From contig DASSYR010000061.1 of assembly GCA_035703165.1 (NCBI GenBank), positions 18,274-82,273 of the forward strand: a stretch of 64,000 nt of DNA, in the 5' to 3' direction. Below, in pieces: positions 45,016 to 53,536 of the stretch. A program made the translations under genes and the position numbers. The stretch is from AWTP1-9 sp035703165. GTDB taxonomy: Bacteria; Bacteroidota; Bacteroidia; Chitinophagales; Chitinophagaceae. The first letter of the stretch is position 1; each line of letters starts with the position of its first letter. Under the pieces are notes generated by a model that had not been told where the DNA came from, did not search any database, and worked only from the letters and a program-made list of their open reading frames with translations.

Positions 45016-45867
45016 ATGAAATTAATACAAAAATTAGCAATTCGCTACCTGAGGATAAAGCTTACCTTACTTTCTTTTCTTTCCAAAAGAAAAAGCGCTG
45101 AAAAAGCGCTTGAAATATTCTGCACCCCGTTAAATAAATCTAAAAAGAAAACAACACGGGTATTTGAAAATGCCGAAAAGCTTCGCTTTCAAATGGACAA
45201 TTATACCATTACCGGTTTTCGCTGGAACCATGAAGCTGAACAGAACAAGAAAAGGGTACTCCTGCTTCATGGGTTCGAATCCACCGTTAAAAACTTTGAG
45301 GGCTATATAAATCCTCTTATTGAAAAAAACTACGAAGTGCTTGCCTTTGATGCTCCGGCTCATGGCGAAAGTAGTGGCAAACAAATTACACTCCCGTTAT
45401 ACATTAAAACCATAAAAACCATCTACGAAAAATTTGGCCCTGTACAATCCTTCATATCTCATTCTTTTGGCGGACTCGCTGTTACACATTTCATGGAAAA
45501 TATAAACCATAACAGCGATACCCGTATTGTTTTAATTGCCCCCGCAACAGAAACAACTACCGCCATTAATTCTTTCTTTGAATTTTTAAGGTTAGGCGAC
45601 AAAGTAAAAATTGAATTCAATAAATTAATTGAAGAAAAATCAGGTCTAAAACCATCTCATTTTTCTATCAGACGTGCAGTAGCACACCTTCATGCCAAAA
45701 TATTATGGATACATGATGAAGATGATGATATTACTCCATTAAGCGACGTATTAAAAATAAAAGAGAATAAACATCCCAATATTATTTTTCATTTTACAAA
45801 AGGCCTGGGTCACAGAAAAATTTACAGAGACAGTGAGATCATCAAAAAAATTATCGGCTTTCTGTAA
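45016..45867 (+). CDS. Alpha/beta hydrolase
   Basis: A 283-residue alpha/beta hydrolase from ATG 45016. It has 'RVLLLHGFES' (oxyanion region, about 82-91), the nucleophile elbow 'FISHSFGGLAVTHFM' (about 150-164) and the final His in 'KGLGHRKIYRD' (near 270), with an Asp-rich 'HDEDDDITP' before it. The elbow reads S-x-S-x-G instead of G-x-S-x-G; the nucleophilic Ser is retained. Substrate unknown. Its last codons are close to a hairpin at 45885. Confidence 0.88.
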   Translation: MKLIQKLAIRYLRIKLTLLSFLSKRKSAEKALEIFCTPLNKSKKKTTRVFENAEKLRFQMDNYTITGFRWNHEAEQNKKRVLLLHGFESTVKNFEGYINPLIEKNYEVLAFDAPAHGESSGKQITLPLYIKTIKTIYEKFGPVQSFISHSFGGLAVTHFMENINHNSDTRIVLIAPATETTTAINSFFEFLRLGDKVKIEFNKLIEEKSGLKPSHFSIRRAVAHLHAKILWIHDEDDDITPLSDVLKIKENKHPNIIFHFTKGLGHRKIYRDSEIIKKIIGFL

Positions 45868-45879
45868 AAATCCCCTCAA

Positions 45880-45907
45880 AAAAAAAGTTCTGCTTAAGGC
45901 AGAACTT
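45880..45907 (-). terminator. Intrinsic terminator of the 45951 lipoprotein gene
   Basis: Perfect 9-bp stem AAGTTCTGC / GCAGAACTT (45885-45893, 45899-45907) followed on the minus strand by eight T. It may also stop the plus-strand hydrolase transcript. Confidence 0.85.
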
Positions 45908-45950
45908 CATCATATTTATTTTTTAATTTATAAATAGTGCACTATAGAAT

Positions 45951-46355
45951 TTATTTTTTTTGCACTCTGAAATTAAGCGTACCATCATAGTTGGAAAGTT
46001 CAAGTCGGATTTTCCATACCCCCGCCACGCCGGCAGTTGTTGATTCACTACCCGTTAATTTAAGGTCGCTGGTATAAACACTGGTGCCATTTGGATCGAA
46101 TATTGATACTTTGGCAGTGCCTGCCGTTACTACTCCGGACTTATCTATATTAGCCATAGTACCCGTATTTGTCCAGGAATATTCGATATTGGTAGTTACT
46201 TGTTTTACATTGGTAGCCTGCAACTGAAAATTGTCAGTAATATTGGCAACCTCCGGTTGAAAATTGTTTAGGCTATTATTGCTTTTTGAACAAGCTGCAA
46301 AGAAGCTAAAACAAACAATGCAACAAAAAAGAAAAAAATTTACAGGAGTTTTCAT
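45951..46355 (-). CDS. Small lipoprotein of unknown function
   Basis: A 134-residue protein with a lipobox ending in 'FFAACSK' (Cys22). The mature part is Asn/Thr/Ser-rich with an immunoglobulin-like beta pattern ('YSWTNTGTMANIDKSGVVTAGTAKVSIFDPNGTSVY' and 'GVAGVWKIRLELSNYDGTLNFRVQKK'). It looks like a secreted single beta-sandwich domain. I recognise no family. It is divergent from the Asp-box lipoprotein across 278 bases. Confidence 0.75.
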   Translation of the reverse strand: MKTPVNFFLFCCIVCFSFFAACSKSNNSLNNFQPEVANITDNFQLQATNVKQVTTNIEYSWTNTGTMANIDKSGVVTAGTAKVSIFDPNGTSVYTSDLKLTGSESTTAGVAGVWKIRLELSNYDGTLNFRVQKK

Positions 46356-46633
46356 AATACAAATTTTTAGTTAATAATTAAACCAGCTATCAATAAGCAA
46401 GATAATGAAACTTAATTAAATACTGCAAAAAAGCCCATTTTATGCCTGCTCTTTCGACACGCTTAATAACGAAATATACATTTTATTATTGTGTTGCATA
46501 AAAAATCACCATTTTTTGGTATTGCCAAACTGTAGGCAACTCGCTAATTTTATTATCAATACAAAAGTTTACTCCTCAAATTCTCCCTGTTAACTACTTC
46601 CGCACCACTACATCATTTTTAAAATTTATAAAT

Positions 46634-49486
46634 ATGAAAAGGATTTTTATGCCATCCATTCTTTTAGTAATGCTGGCTTCCTGCGGAACCGTTCGTTATA
46701 TGCAGCCAAATGTGCCTAATGGTGGCAGAGCGGTATCAGTTTCAAGGCATCCGTCTAACAATGATGTTCTTGTTGTGGCTTCCGAAAGCGGTGGAATTTT
46801 TAAATCTGTCAACAGCGGCACCAATTGGAATCGGGTAAGTGGCAGTACTACCTTCTGGTTTAATTGCATTCGTTACAGCAATGCTAATCCAAATACTGTT
46901 ATTGCAGTAGCAAATGCTGATACAAAAGTTTCAAATGGTGGCGGAATTTGGCGAAGCGCTGATGGAGGAAACTCCTGGAGTCATATCAGTTTAACACCAC
47001 CTGCCCCATCCTGCCCCTCAGATTTTGGGGCTTTTTGCATTGATATTGAACCGGGAACTAACCGCATTTGGGTTGGCACCAGTTGCGGATTGGCATTTAG
47101 CAACGATGATGGCGTTAACTGGAATTTTATTTCTGCTGTAAGCGGATATAATAACCAGAAGGTGTATGCTGTACTGGCACCATCTGCCAACAATTTAAAA
47201 ATTCTGACAGATGCTGGTGTAAGAATATCAACAGACGGTGGAAATAACTGGACGGTATCTAACACCGGATTGCCCGGTTATGTTGCCAAAGGAGTGCATA
47301 ACCAAATTGCCTGCTCACCATATAATGATCAACATATTTTCTGGGCATTTAATTTTTGGGGTAGCGATAATCAATGGCATATCGGGCTTTATGTTTCTTC
47401 AAATAACGGAACATCCTGGACAAGTCTCTCAGATAACCCAGGTATTAACCGACCACCTTTTGTGCGTGTTGCAAAATCACTTTCCGGAAATCCTAACCAG
47501 ATTGATGTATATATGAGCGACGGTGGTTGTAATTTCAAAAGAGCTACGTTTAACGATGCCTCTTTAAATATTGTAGGCTCATGGGCTAATCTTATTGTTG
47601 ACCATTGCGACTGTGCTGACCTTTGTTTTAAAGCAGATGGAAAAACACCTTTAATACTTGCAAGCGATGGTGGGTTGCATAAGACAACAAACAATGGCGC
47701 TACCTGGACTTTCACTGGTGGTGGGTCTGGTGGATATAATGCCCTACAAATAACTGAATTAACAGGACAATTGCATAGTGGAGATGCCAATGCGGATCTC
47801 TATTTTGCTACGCAGGATAATAATATATGGGGCTCTCCCGACAATGGCGCTACCTGGCCTAATACCGTATGCTGCGAGGGTTTTTTTCTAAACATTCCCA
47901 GAAATAGTTTAGCCGCAACCGATACCAAACTTACGGGTGTTGATTGCGGGCCATGTTTCAATTTTATATCCGGACCGCTGCTTGCCGGCTTTTCAGGATT
48001 TTCAAATCCACCAAATGATGCGGGTAATCCCAAACTCTTAAAACCAGCCAATTACATTCAAAGCACTTCTCTTAGCGGGATACCGGGCAGCATTTTTGTG
48101 CTTACCAATAATACGGGTTCATCCTGGACTTCGAGGTACGGATTTCCTGAAGGAATTATGGACCTCCCTAAATCTGTTGGCAATATCAACAATCCCGTGG
48201 TATATACGGCTATCCGAGCTGCAGGAACTACGGCAGATGGTCAGCAGATGATTGGTATAAGAAAAGCCGTAGATGTATTAGGAACAGGTACCCCCGTGGT
48301 TTCTAACGTTACCGGGTTTGGATGCCTCGGAATATTTCCTACCATGTTTGCCTGGTATAAACCATTTGGTCCTGACCTTTTTGACCCCAATCATATAATA
48401 GTTCCCGACATTATTGACGAAAATGTAAAAATTACTACCGACGGGGGCGCAACCTGGAGTGTTGACAGTACTCTTACAAACCTTGTTACAAACGCTGGTA
48501 TTTTTAAATTCAGGTGGGGACCATTTACTCAAATTTCCACTATAGCATTTGACCCCGACAATAAAGGACACATCCTGGTAGGTACTGTACAATCGGGAGC
48601 TATCAGAAGTTGCGATAATGGCAGAACCTGGAGCAAAATTATTGGTACCGAAGCATATCCTTCCATATCCTCTTTCTTCTTTTTAAAAAATAACCAGGTA
48701 GGCGTATCATCATACGGGAGAGGATTGTTTAAACTCAATTTAAAACCCTGCCCAAAAATTGTTATTAAACCCCCTCGTATATATCAACTGGAAGTACCGC
48801 TTATTTATTATATGGGTGTTTTAATTCCGTTAAAAGACATTCACAATCCGGATGTATGTCCCCGCTGCGGTTATTTCTTTGTGCAAAATGGTGATATAAG
48901 AAGCTATACACAGAACAAAGAAACAGGCGAAATTGAAGAAGTATTTATCAGCGGTGGTAAAATAACAGGATATTCATACAATGGTAGTCCCAAGCAAAAT
49001 GAATTTAGAATAACAACTTCTGATAAAACACAAGACTTTAGCAGGGACAATACATTAAGCGATTTATTGGCAAAAAATTATAAAATTAAAGGGCTTTACC
49101 TGGAAGGAAACTTATTTAAAGGATTGATACTTTCCCCAAAAGATCTTACAGAAGAACATGTTCCTAAACAAAAAAAGGCAGGGCCTTCCATTTATGCTAT
49201 TTTACAAACAAAAGATGCCAATAAAGCAGCCTCCCCTTCATTAATCATTAATGGTATTGGATTTGAGAGAGAATTACCGCTTGAACTCACCGTTGACGGA
49301 AACAGGATCGAATTGACTGAAAGACCTAAATATGATGAAAAAGGAAATTTTCAGTTAACGGTAACAATACCTCTGACAATTGGTATTCATCAAATTAGTA
49401 TTTCACAAAAAACCAATACGGGAGTAATAAAAGAAGTTACTATTATAAATGTACCTGCGCAAGATTACCGGAAAGAACAACAATAA
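46634..49486 (+). CDS. Large lipoprotein with Asp-box (BNR) beta-propeller and extra C-terminal domain
   Basis: A 950-residue lipoprotein (lipobox MLASC, Cys17). About ten Asp-box repeats (S/T-x-D/N-x-G-x-T/N-W) are spaced through residues 58-666, for example SVNSGTNW 58-65, SADGGNSW 108-115, STDGGNNW 199-206, TTNNGATW 351-358, SPDNGATW 401-408, TTDGGATW 601-608 and SCDNGRTW 659-666. This is the signature of a sialidase/sortilin/photosystem-assembly-like propeller. No sialidase catalytic Arg triad could be identified. Residues about 700-950 form an unrelated C-terminal region with a CPRC zinc-knuckle-like motif (742-745) and a final beta-rich part. Surface-exposed and probably a binding or scaffold protein (inference). 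Confidence 0.85.
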   Translation: MKRIFMPSILLVMLASCGTVRYMQPNVPNGGRAVSVSRHPSNNDVLVVASESGGIFKSVNSGTNWNRVSGSTTFWFNCIRYSNANPNTVIAVANADTKVSNGGGIWRSADGGNSWSHISLTPPAPSCPSDFGAFCIDIEPGTNRIWVGTSCGLAFSNDDGVNWNFISAVSGYNNQKVYAVLAPSANNLKILTDAGVRISTDGGNNWTVSNTGLPGYVAKGVHNQIACSPYNDQHIFWAFNFWGSDNQWHIGLYVSSNNGTSWTSLSDNPGINRPPFVRVAKSLSGNPNQIDVYMSDGGCNFKRATFNDASLNIVGSWANLIVDHCDCADLCFKADGKTPLILASDGGLHKTTNNGATWTFTGGGSGGYNALQITELTGQLHSGDANADLYFATQDNNIWGSPDNGATWPNTVCCEGFFLNIPRNSLAATDTKLTGVDCGPCFNFISGPLLAGFSGFSNPPNDAGNPKLLKPANYIQSTSLSGIPGSIFVLTNNTGSSWTSRYGFPEGIMDLPKSVGNINNPVVYTAIRAAGTTADGQQMIGIRKAVDVLGTGTPVVSNVTGFGCLGIFPTMFAWYKPFGPDLFDPNHIIVPDIIDENVKITTDGGATWSVDSTLTNLVTNAGIFKFRWGPFTQISTIAFDPDNKGHILVGTVQSGAIRSCDNGRTWSKIIGTEAYPSISSFFFLKNNQVGVSSYGRGLFKLNLKPCPKIVIKPPRIYQLEVPLIYYMGVLIPLKDIHNPDVCPRCGYFFVQNGDIRSYTQNKETGEIEEVFISGGKITGYSYNGSPKQNEFRITTSDKTQDFSRDNTLSDLLAKNYKIKGLYLEGNLFKGLILSPKDLTEEHVPKQKKAGPSIYAILQTKDANKAASPSLIINGIGFERELPLELTVDGNRIELTERPKYDEKGNFQLTVTIPLTIGIHQISISQKTNTGVIKEVTIINVPAQDYRKEQQ

Positions 49487-49516
49487 TAATCGCTGATAGA
49501 TGAATGGGTAAAAATA

Positions 49517-49552
49517 AAGGGATGGTATTTACATACATACCGTCCCTTTTTA
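49517..49552 (+). terminator. Intrinsic terminator of the Asp-box lipoprotein gene
   Basis: Stem AAGGGATGGTAT / ATACCGTCCCTT (49517-49528, 49537-49548; one T-G pair), 8-base loop, followed by TTTATA. Confidence 0.85.
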
Positions 49553-49669
49553 TAGTAAGCCTGTTCAATTTTAGGGATATGTTAATACAAACTTTTGGAT
49601 TTAATTGAACTTGCTACTAACCATTCGCCTCTAACACATAGTTGACAAAATGGAAATCCATAATACAAA

Positions 49670-49704
49670 ACAAAAAAACCGTTTAACACAATGGTAAAAC
49701 GGTT
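49670..49704 (-). terminator. Intrinsic terminator of the 49728 small gene
   Basis: Minus-strand stem AACCGTTT / AAACGGTT (49677-49704) followed by seven T. Confidence 0.75.
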
Positions 49705-49727
49705 ATAATTAATATTTAAAAAACTTA

Positions 49728-49940
49728 TTACTTGTATTTAGGGTCGTACAGGGTATTCTCCGGAACTACAACATCAGGTTTCCCTTTGTACCTCTTTTGA
49801 TATAGTTTAAAGCAGCCTGCAAAAATAAAGGCCACAATACAAAGTACTTGTACATAAAATAAAAAGCGAGACGATTTTACCCAATTATGAGCAAAATCTT
49901 TCTTTGTATTGTCTTCTGTAAATATTTCCTGTTGTTCCAT
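49728..49940 (-). CDS. Small single-span membrane protein of unknown function
   Basis: A 70-residue protein with an acidic/polar N-terminus, one membrane span (about 27-43, 'FYVQVLCIVAFIFAGCF') and a basic then acidic tail ('YQKRYKGKPDVVVPENTLYDPKYK'). I recognise no family. It follows the glycosyltransferase gene by about 50 bases on the same strand and ends at a good terminator. Confidence 0.6.
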   Translation of the reverse strand: MEQQEIFTEDNTKKDFAHNWVKSSRFLFYVQVLCIVAFIFAGCFKLYQKRYKGKPDVVVPENTLYDPKYK

Positions 49941-49990
49941 ATACTTAATTTGCAGCGCAAAAATAAGGGATGAGAGTTATTTTAAACCAT

Positions 49991-51013
49991 TCATTTAAAA
50001 ATTATTTGGCTAAACAACCTTTTTTTGTTTACAAAATATTGCCAAACAATATTTTTATTGTAAATACCAACGGGTTTTATTGCTTTTGAAGGGGGAAAAT
50101 GGCTTTTATCTGAAAAAGACACCACCCACTTTATAAAATGGATGTGAGCTCTTAACACAGCAAACCAGTACCCGGAGTCTCCCAGCAACAAGGCCTTACA
50201 GGCTGAAACAATATCCAGCCCCATCCTGTAAGGAAGTTTCCATACTGCCTGTAACACAGGTAAGTTTTTATAAAGCATAATAAGGTTGTTACGAAAGTTA
50301 AGAAAGGTTTTTCTTGAATTTCCTTTTGGTAGTGTCCCTCCCCCTACGTGAAATACAACGGACTGTGGACATACAAAAATTTTATACCCTGCTAATTGCA
50401 TCCGCCAGCATAAATCAATTTCCTCCTGGTGGGCAAAAAAATAATCATCAAACCCGCTCATTTCTTTAAATACGGAAGAGCGTACAAAAAAAGCTGCGCC
50501 ACTTGCCCAAAATACAGGGGCCACATCATCATATTGCCCTTTATCTTCCTCGCATATATCAAATATTCTTCCTCTCGAAAAGGGGTATCCATATTTATCT
50601 ATCCAGCCACCACAGGCACCGGCATATTCAAACTTATTTTTTTCATGCCAGGATAATAATTTGGGCTGACAGGCTGCTATTTTGGGATCTTTCTCCAATA
50701 ATTCAATAACAGGCTCAATCCAGCCGGGTGTTACCTCAATGTCTGAATTAAGCAAAACATAATAATCTGCGTTTACCTTCTTCAAAACTGTATTATATCC
50801 TTTAGCAAAACCCTCATTTATACTATTTTGAATAATGTTTACGGCAGGATATTGCTTCTGAAGAAAAGAAACAGAATCGTCTGTGGAAGCATTGTCTGCC
50901 ACCACAAGTTGTAAATTTGGGTAGGTTGATTGCACAACGGAAGGTAAAAACCGCTCCAAAAAGTTTCGGCCATTCCAGTTTAAAATAACAACAGCCACCG
51001 AGGGTAATTGCAT
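49991..51013 (-). CDS. Family 2 glycosyltransferase (WbbL/rhamnosyltransferase-like)
   Basis: A 340-residue GT-A glycosyltransferase from ATG 51013 (MQLPSVAVVILNWNG). Motifs: 'VVADNASTDDSV' (UDP-sugar binding), 'YYVLLNSDIEVTPGW' (DxD-like) and 'FDDYFFAHQEEIDLCWRMQLAGY' (catalytic base and acceptor region, typical of WbbL). It transfers a sugar (often rhamnose) to a cell-surface glycan. Isolated from other polysaccharide genes. A TATTTTTG -7 element is 17 bases upstream. Divergent from the histidine kinase gene. Confidence 0.9.
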   Translation of the reverse strand: MQLPSVAVVILNWNGRNFLERFLPSVVQSTYPNLQLVVADNASTDDSVSFLQKQYPAVNIIQNSINEGFAKGYNTVLKKVNADYYVLLNSDIEVTPGWIEPVIELLEKDPKIAACQPKLLSWHEKNKFEYAGACGGWIDKYGYPFSRGRIFDICEEDKGQYDDVAPVFWASGAAFFVRSSVFKEMSGFDDYFFAHQEEIDLCWRMQLAGYKIFVCPQSVVFHVGGGTLPKGNSRKTFLNFRNNLIMLYKNLPVLQAVWKLPYRMGLDIVSACKALLLGDSGYWFAVLRAHIHFIKWVVSFSDKSHFPPSKAIKPVGIYNKNIVWQYFVNKKRLFSQIIFK

Positions 51014-51030
51014 CAGGAGAAATATTTTAC

Positions 51031-51038
51031 CAAAAATA
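51031..51038 (-). promoter_or_regulatory. -7 element of the glycosyltransferase gene
   Basis: Minus-strand TATTTTTG (TAnnTTTG), 17 bases before the ATG. Confidence 0.4.
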
Positions 51039-51074
51039 ACAGAAGGATGGCAATCCTTTTCTATTTTTAAGTAT

Positions 51075-52226
51075 ATGTTTTCCCAATTCATAAACTGGCG
51101 CATCGGTTTGGCCATTACTGCCATACTCATAGTGAGCGGAACTATTTTTTACTCTAACTACCTGGCCAATAAAATTGCCAAAGAAGAAAGACTGAAAGTA
51201 GAGCAATGGGTGGAAGCTGCAAGATTCCTGGCTACTTCCCCGGCTGATGCAGATACCCGGCTGGCATCGCTTATTACTACGGAAAATAAAACCGTTCCGA
51301 TTATTGAAACAAATGAGAAAGACAGCATTACGGGAGTGTACCTCAATCTTGATTCAGTAAAAAATGCCTCCGATCCTCTTTATCTTTTACAAAAATTAAA
51401 AGAATTCAAATCCATCAATCAACCGGTAGAAGTGGTCATCAACAAAGACCCTTTAATTATTAACCGTTATTATTATGGTCCCTCTTTATTATTGCGCCAG
51501 GTAAAATATTATCCGATTGTACAATTGTTTATTGTGGCGTTGTTTATCGTCATTACGATTATTTCGATAAGCATTAGAAATAAATCTACACAAAACCAGG
51601 TATGGGCGGGCATGGCAAAAGAAACAGCACACCAGTTGGGTACTCCCGTAACATCTTTAGAAGGCTGGATAGAAATGATGAAGGAAAGTTACAAGAATGA
51701 AAAAATAGTACTTGAAATGGAAAAAGATATATATCGGTTAAAACTGGTATCAGACAGGTTTGGAAAAATTGGTAGTATCCCGCAATTAGAAGAAAAAAAC
51801 TTAATACAGCAGGTACAACAGGTAATTGATTATATGAAAAAAAGAGCTACGGGAAGAGTACAGTTTATTCTCAACACAGCTAACAAAGAATTGTTTGTAA
51901 AAATTTCGCCGCAACTTTTTGACTGGGTATTGGAAAATTTATTAAAAAATGCCTTGGATGCCATGGAAGGCGAAGGAAAAATTACTGTGGATATTTCAGA
52001 AGAACCCAGTGAAGTAATTATGGATATAACCGATACAGGAAAAGGAATCAGCCGCTCTAATATTTCCCGTGTTTTTAAACCGGGTTTTACTACTAAAAAA
52101 CGCGGATGGGGATTGGGTTTATCGCTTTCCAAAAGAATTGTGGAACAATACCACAAAGGAAAAGTATTTGTAAAATGGAGTGAGCTCGGAAAAGGAACCA
52201 CATTTAGAATCATGTTAAAAAAATAA
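51075..52226 (+). CDS. Sensor histidine kinase
   Basis: A 383-residue membrane kinase: span 1 (about residues 10-27), a periplasmic sensor region (about 32-145), span 2 (about 150-169), then a HisKA-like H-box 'MAKETAHQLGTPVTSLEGWIEMM' with the phospho-acceptor His near 188. The HATPase domain has N-box 'LLKNALDAM', G1 'DITDTGKGI' and G2 'KRGWGLGLSLSKRIVEQYHKG'. There is no receiver domain and no response regulator next to it, so its partner is elsewhere. By the HQLGTP box it belongs to the Bacteroidota two-span kinases. Confidence 0.93.
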   Translation: MFSQFINWRIGLAITAILIVSGTIFYSNYLANKIAKEERLKVEQWVEAARFLATSPADADTRLASLITTENKTVPIIETNEKDSITGVYLNLDSVKNASDPLYLLQKLKEFKSINQPVEVVINKDPLIINRYYYGPSLLLRQVKYYPIVQLFIVALFIVITIISISIRNKSTQNQVWAGMAKETAHQLGTPVTSLEGWIEMMKESYKNEKIVLEMEKDIYRLKLVSDRFGKIGSIPQLEEKNLIQQVQQVIDYMKKRATGRVQFILNTANKELFVKISPQLFDWVLENLLKNALDAMEGEGKITVDISEEPSEVIMDITDTGKGISRSNISRVFKPGFTTKKRGWGLGLSLSKRIVEQYHKGKVFVKWSELGKGTTFRIMLKK

Positions 52227-52305
52227 TTTATTTACGAATAATATTTTTGTGACGAGTATAAAATAATTTGATTTTCTTATTCTTTAACTTTATTTACTTA
52301 TCACT

Positions 52306-52313
52306 TATATTTG
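52306..52313 (+). promoter_or_regulatory. -7 element of tRNA-Leu
   Basis: TATATTTG (TAnnTTTG) ends 9 bases before the first base of the tRNA. Confidence 0.6.
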
Positions 52314-52322
52314 CCCCCCCAA

Positions 52323-52406
52323 GCCCGGGTGTTGAAATTGGTAGACAAGCCACTTTGAGGTGGTGGTGCCGGAAACGGCGTGCTGGTTCGAATCCAGTCC
52401 CGGGCA
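52323..52406 (+). tRNA. tRNA-Leu (anticodon GAG)
   Basis: 84 bases with a complete class II cloverleaf: acceptor GCCCGGG / CCCGGGC, D-loop AAATTGGTAGAC, anticodon stem CCACT / GGTGG around loop TTGAGGT (anticodon GAG, reading CUC/CUU), a long variable arm TGCCGGAAACGGCG, and T-arm with TTCGAAT. The discriminator base is A; CCA is not encoded. Confidence 0.97.
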
Positions 52407-52539
52407 CGATGTCAGGCGAATAATTATAAAAAAACAACCAACATTGACAACAAAAAACAATCCCTGACACTGTCAGACCTTTCTATTATCGGCATAATTT
52501 TCCTCATTCAAAATTATACACTACAAACGAAGCATTTGT

Positions 52540-52547
52540 TAGTTTTG
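52540..52547 (+). promoter_or_regulatory. -7-like element before the LytTR gene
   Basis: TAGTTTTG (TAnnTTTG), 28 bases before ATG 52575. A 13-base palindrome CTGACACTGTCAG is 64 bases further upstream (52464-52476). No -33 element. Confidence 0.3.
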
Positions 52548-52574
52548 TACCTTTTAGCTATCCTTTTGGTAAGT

Positions 52575-53408
52575 ATGTCGTTTTCAAAATTAAATCATAC
52601 AATGCATGTCCCCGGCGTAAAGTTGCGTCTCCGGCTGGCATTCCTGATTTTTGTTTCCATAACTTTTATCTTACTTGTTTTCCAGCCCTTTGGCACATTC
52701 AATTTTCAAGATGCAAATAAGTACGGAAAATTATTGGGGTATAGCATAATTGGTTTTGTGGTTTTTGCAATTACCCCTTCAATTTTGGCAAAAAAGCTTT
52801 ATAGTAGAGAAGTTAAAACCGACAACTGGAGCCTGGTAAAAGAAATATCTATTCTGACTCCTTCCTTTTTTTTAGCGAATATACTAAGTGCCTTATACGA
52901 TTATTTTGTAATCTCTCCGAATCTGAATTTAACGGTTTTGCTCTGGCAATTCCAAATATGGGGATTTTTGATATTAATATTTCCCATTTTCGGATACTTA
53001 TATTTTCTCCATAACTCCAGTCGTTGGCTTAAGAAGCAAAGAGAAGACGAACTTGATCAACTATTAACAATTTCCGGTAACGGAAAAGCAGATGTAATTA
53101 CAATCGCAATAAACGAAACTCTTTATTTTAAGGCGTCTGATAATTACGTGGAAGTATTCATTCAAAAACCATCGGGTATTCAAAAACACATAATAAGGGC
53201 AAAGCTGATGAGTGTGTATGAACAAGTAAAAGAAGCTGGTTTTGTACAAGTCCATCGTTCTTATCTTGTAAATATCTTTCTCCGACCGGAACTAATAATG
53301 GAAAATGGTAATTATGAAATTTGCTTTTCCGGTTTGGAAACAAAAATCCCGGTTTCAAGAACTTATTTGAAAGAATTTAGAAAAAAACTTGCAGAAGTAC
53401 CGCTTTAG
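52575..53408 (+). CDS. Membrane-anchored LytTR transcription regulator
   Basis: A 277-residue protein with about four membrane spans (residues 15-165) followed by a short coil and a C-terminal LytTR DNA-binding domain (about 180-272, 'ITIAINETLYFKASDNYVEVFIQ' and 'GFVQVHRSYLVNIFLRPELIMENGNYEICFSGLETKIPVSRTYLKEFRKKL'). There is no receiver domain. The reading frame extends back into tRNA-Leu, so I start at ATG 52575; 52602 is an alternative. Such proteins sense a membrane or intracellular signal directly. Its closest potential targets are the two genes downstream, whose start carries a nested palindrome. Confidence 0.88.
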   Translation: MSFSKLNHTMHVPGVKLRLRLAFLIFVSITFILLVFQPFGTFNFQDANKYGKLLGYSIIGFVVFAITPSILAKKLYSREVKTDNWSLVKEISILTPSFFLANILSALYDYFVISPNLNLTVLLWQFQIWGFLILIFPIFGYLYFLHNSSRWLKKQREDELDQLLTISGNGKADVITIAINETLYFKASDNYVEVFIQKPSGIQKHIIRAKLMSVYEQVKEAGFVQVHRSYLVNIFLRPELIMENGNYEICFSGLETKIPVSRTYLKEFRKKLAEVPL

Positions 53409-53482
53409 TTCACCCCAATTTTTCGTCTTACACCACAAAATTCTGTACCTCGCCTTGAAAGCAGCTTTCTTGCCACATTAGT

Positions 53483-53536
53483 ATTGTGTTGATTTTCAAT
53501 AGAATATAAGTTTGCAAACTTAAAAATCAACACAAT
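53483..53536. repeat. Nested palindrome covering promoter and start codon
   Basis: Outer arms ATTGTGTTGATTTT (53483-53496) and exact reverse complement (53523-53536), 14 bp; inside lies a perfect 16-base palindrome TAAGTTTGCAAACTTA (53507-53522). The right arm includes the first two bases of the ATG at 53535. Both palindromes share nearly the same centre. Confidence 0.85.
53484..53514 (+). promoter_or_regulatory. Promoter of the TraB-like gene
   Basis: TTG (53484-53486), 20-base spacer, TAAGTTTG (53507-53514): a full Bacteroidota-type promoter lying inside the nested palindrome, 21 bases before the ATG. Confidence 0.65.

Noticed and set aside
45268..45286. tRNA T-arm-like sequence GGGTTCGAATCC
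   Set aside because: It lies in frame inside the alpha/beta hydrolase gene (coding HGFESTVK) and no acceptor, D or anticodon arms can be formed around it.
52380..52574. N-terminal extension of the LytTR gene into tRNA-Leu
   Set aside because: The frame begins inside the tRNA T-arm; the extension is not typical of the family and an ATG with an upstream -7 element exists at 52575.
53483..53536. Invertible (phase-variable) promoter
   Set aside because: The inverted repeats enclose only 26 bases, shorter than known recombinase-driven invertons, and no site-specific recombinase is nearby. Not excluded by data, but an operator explains it better.
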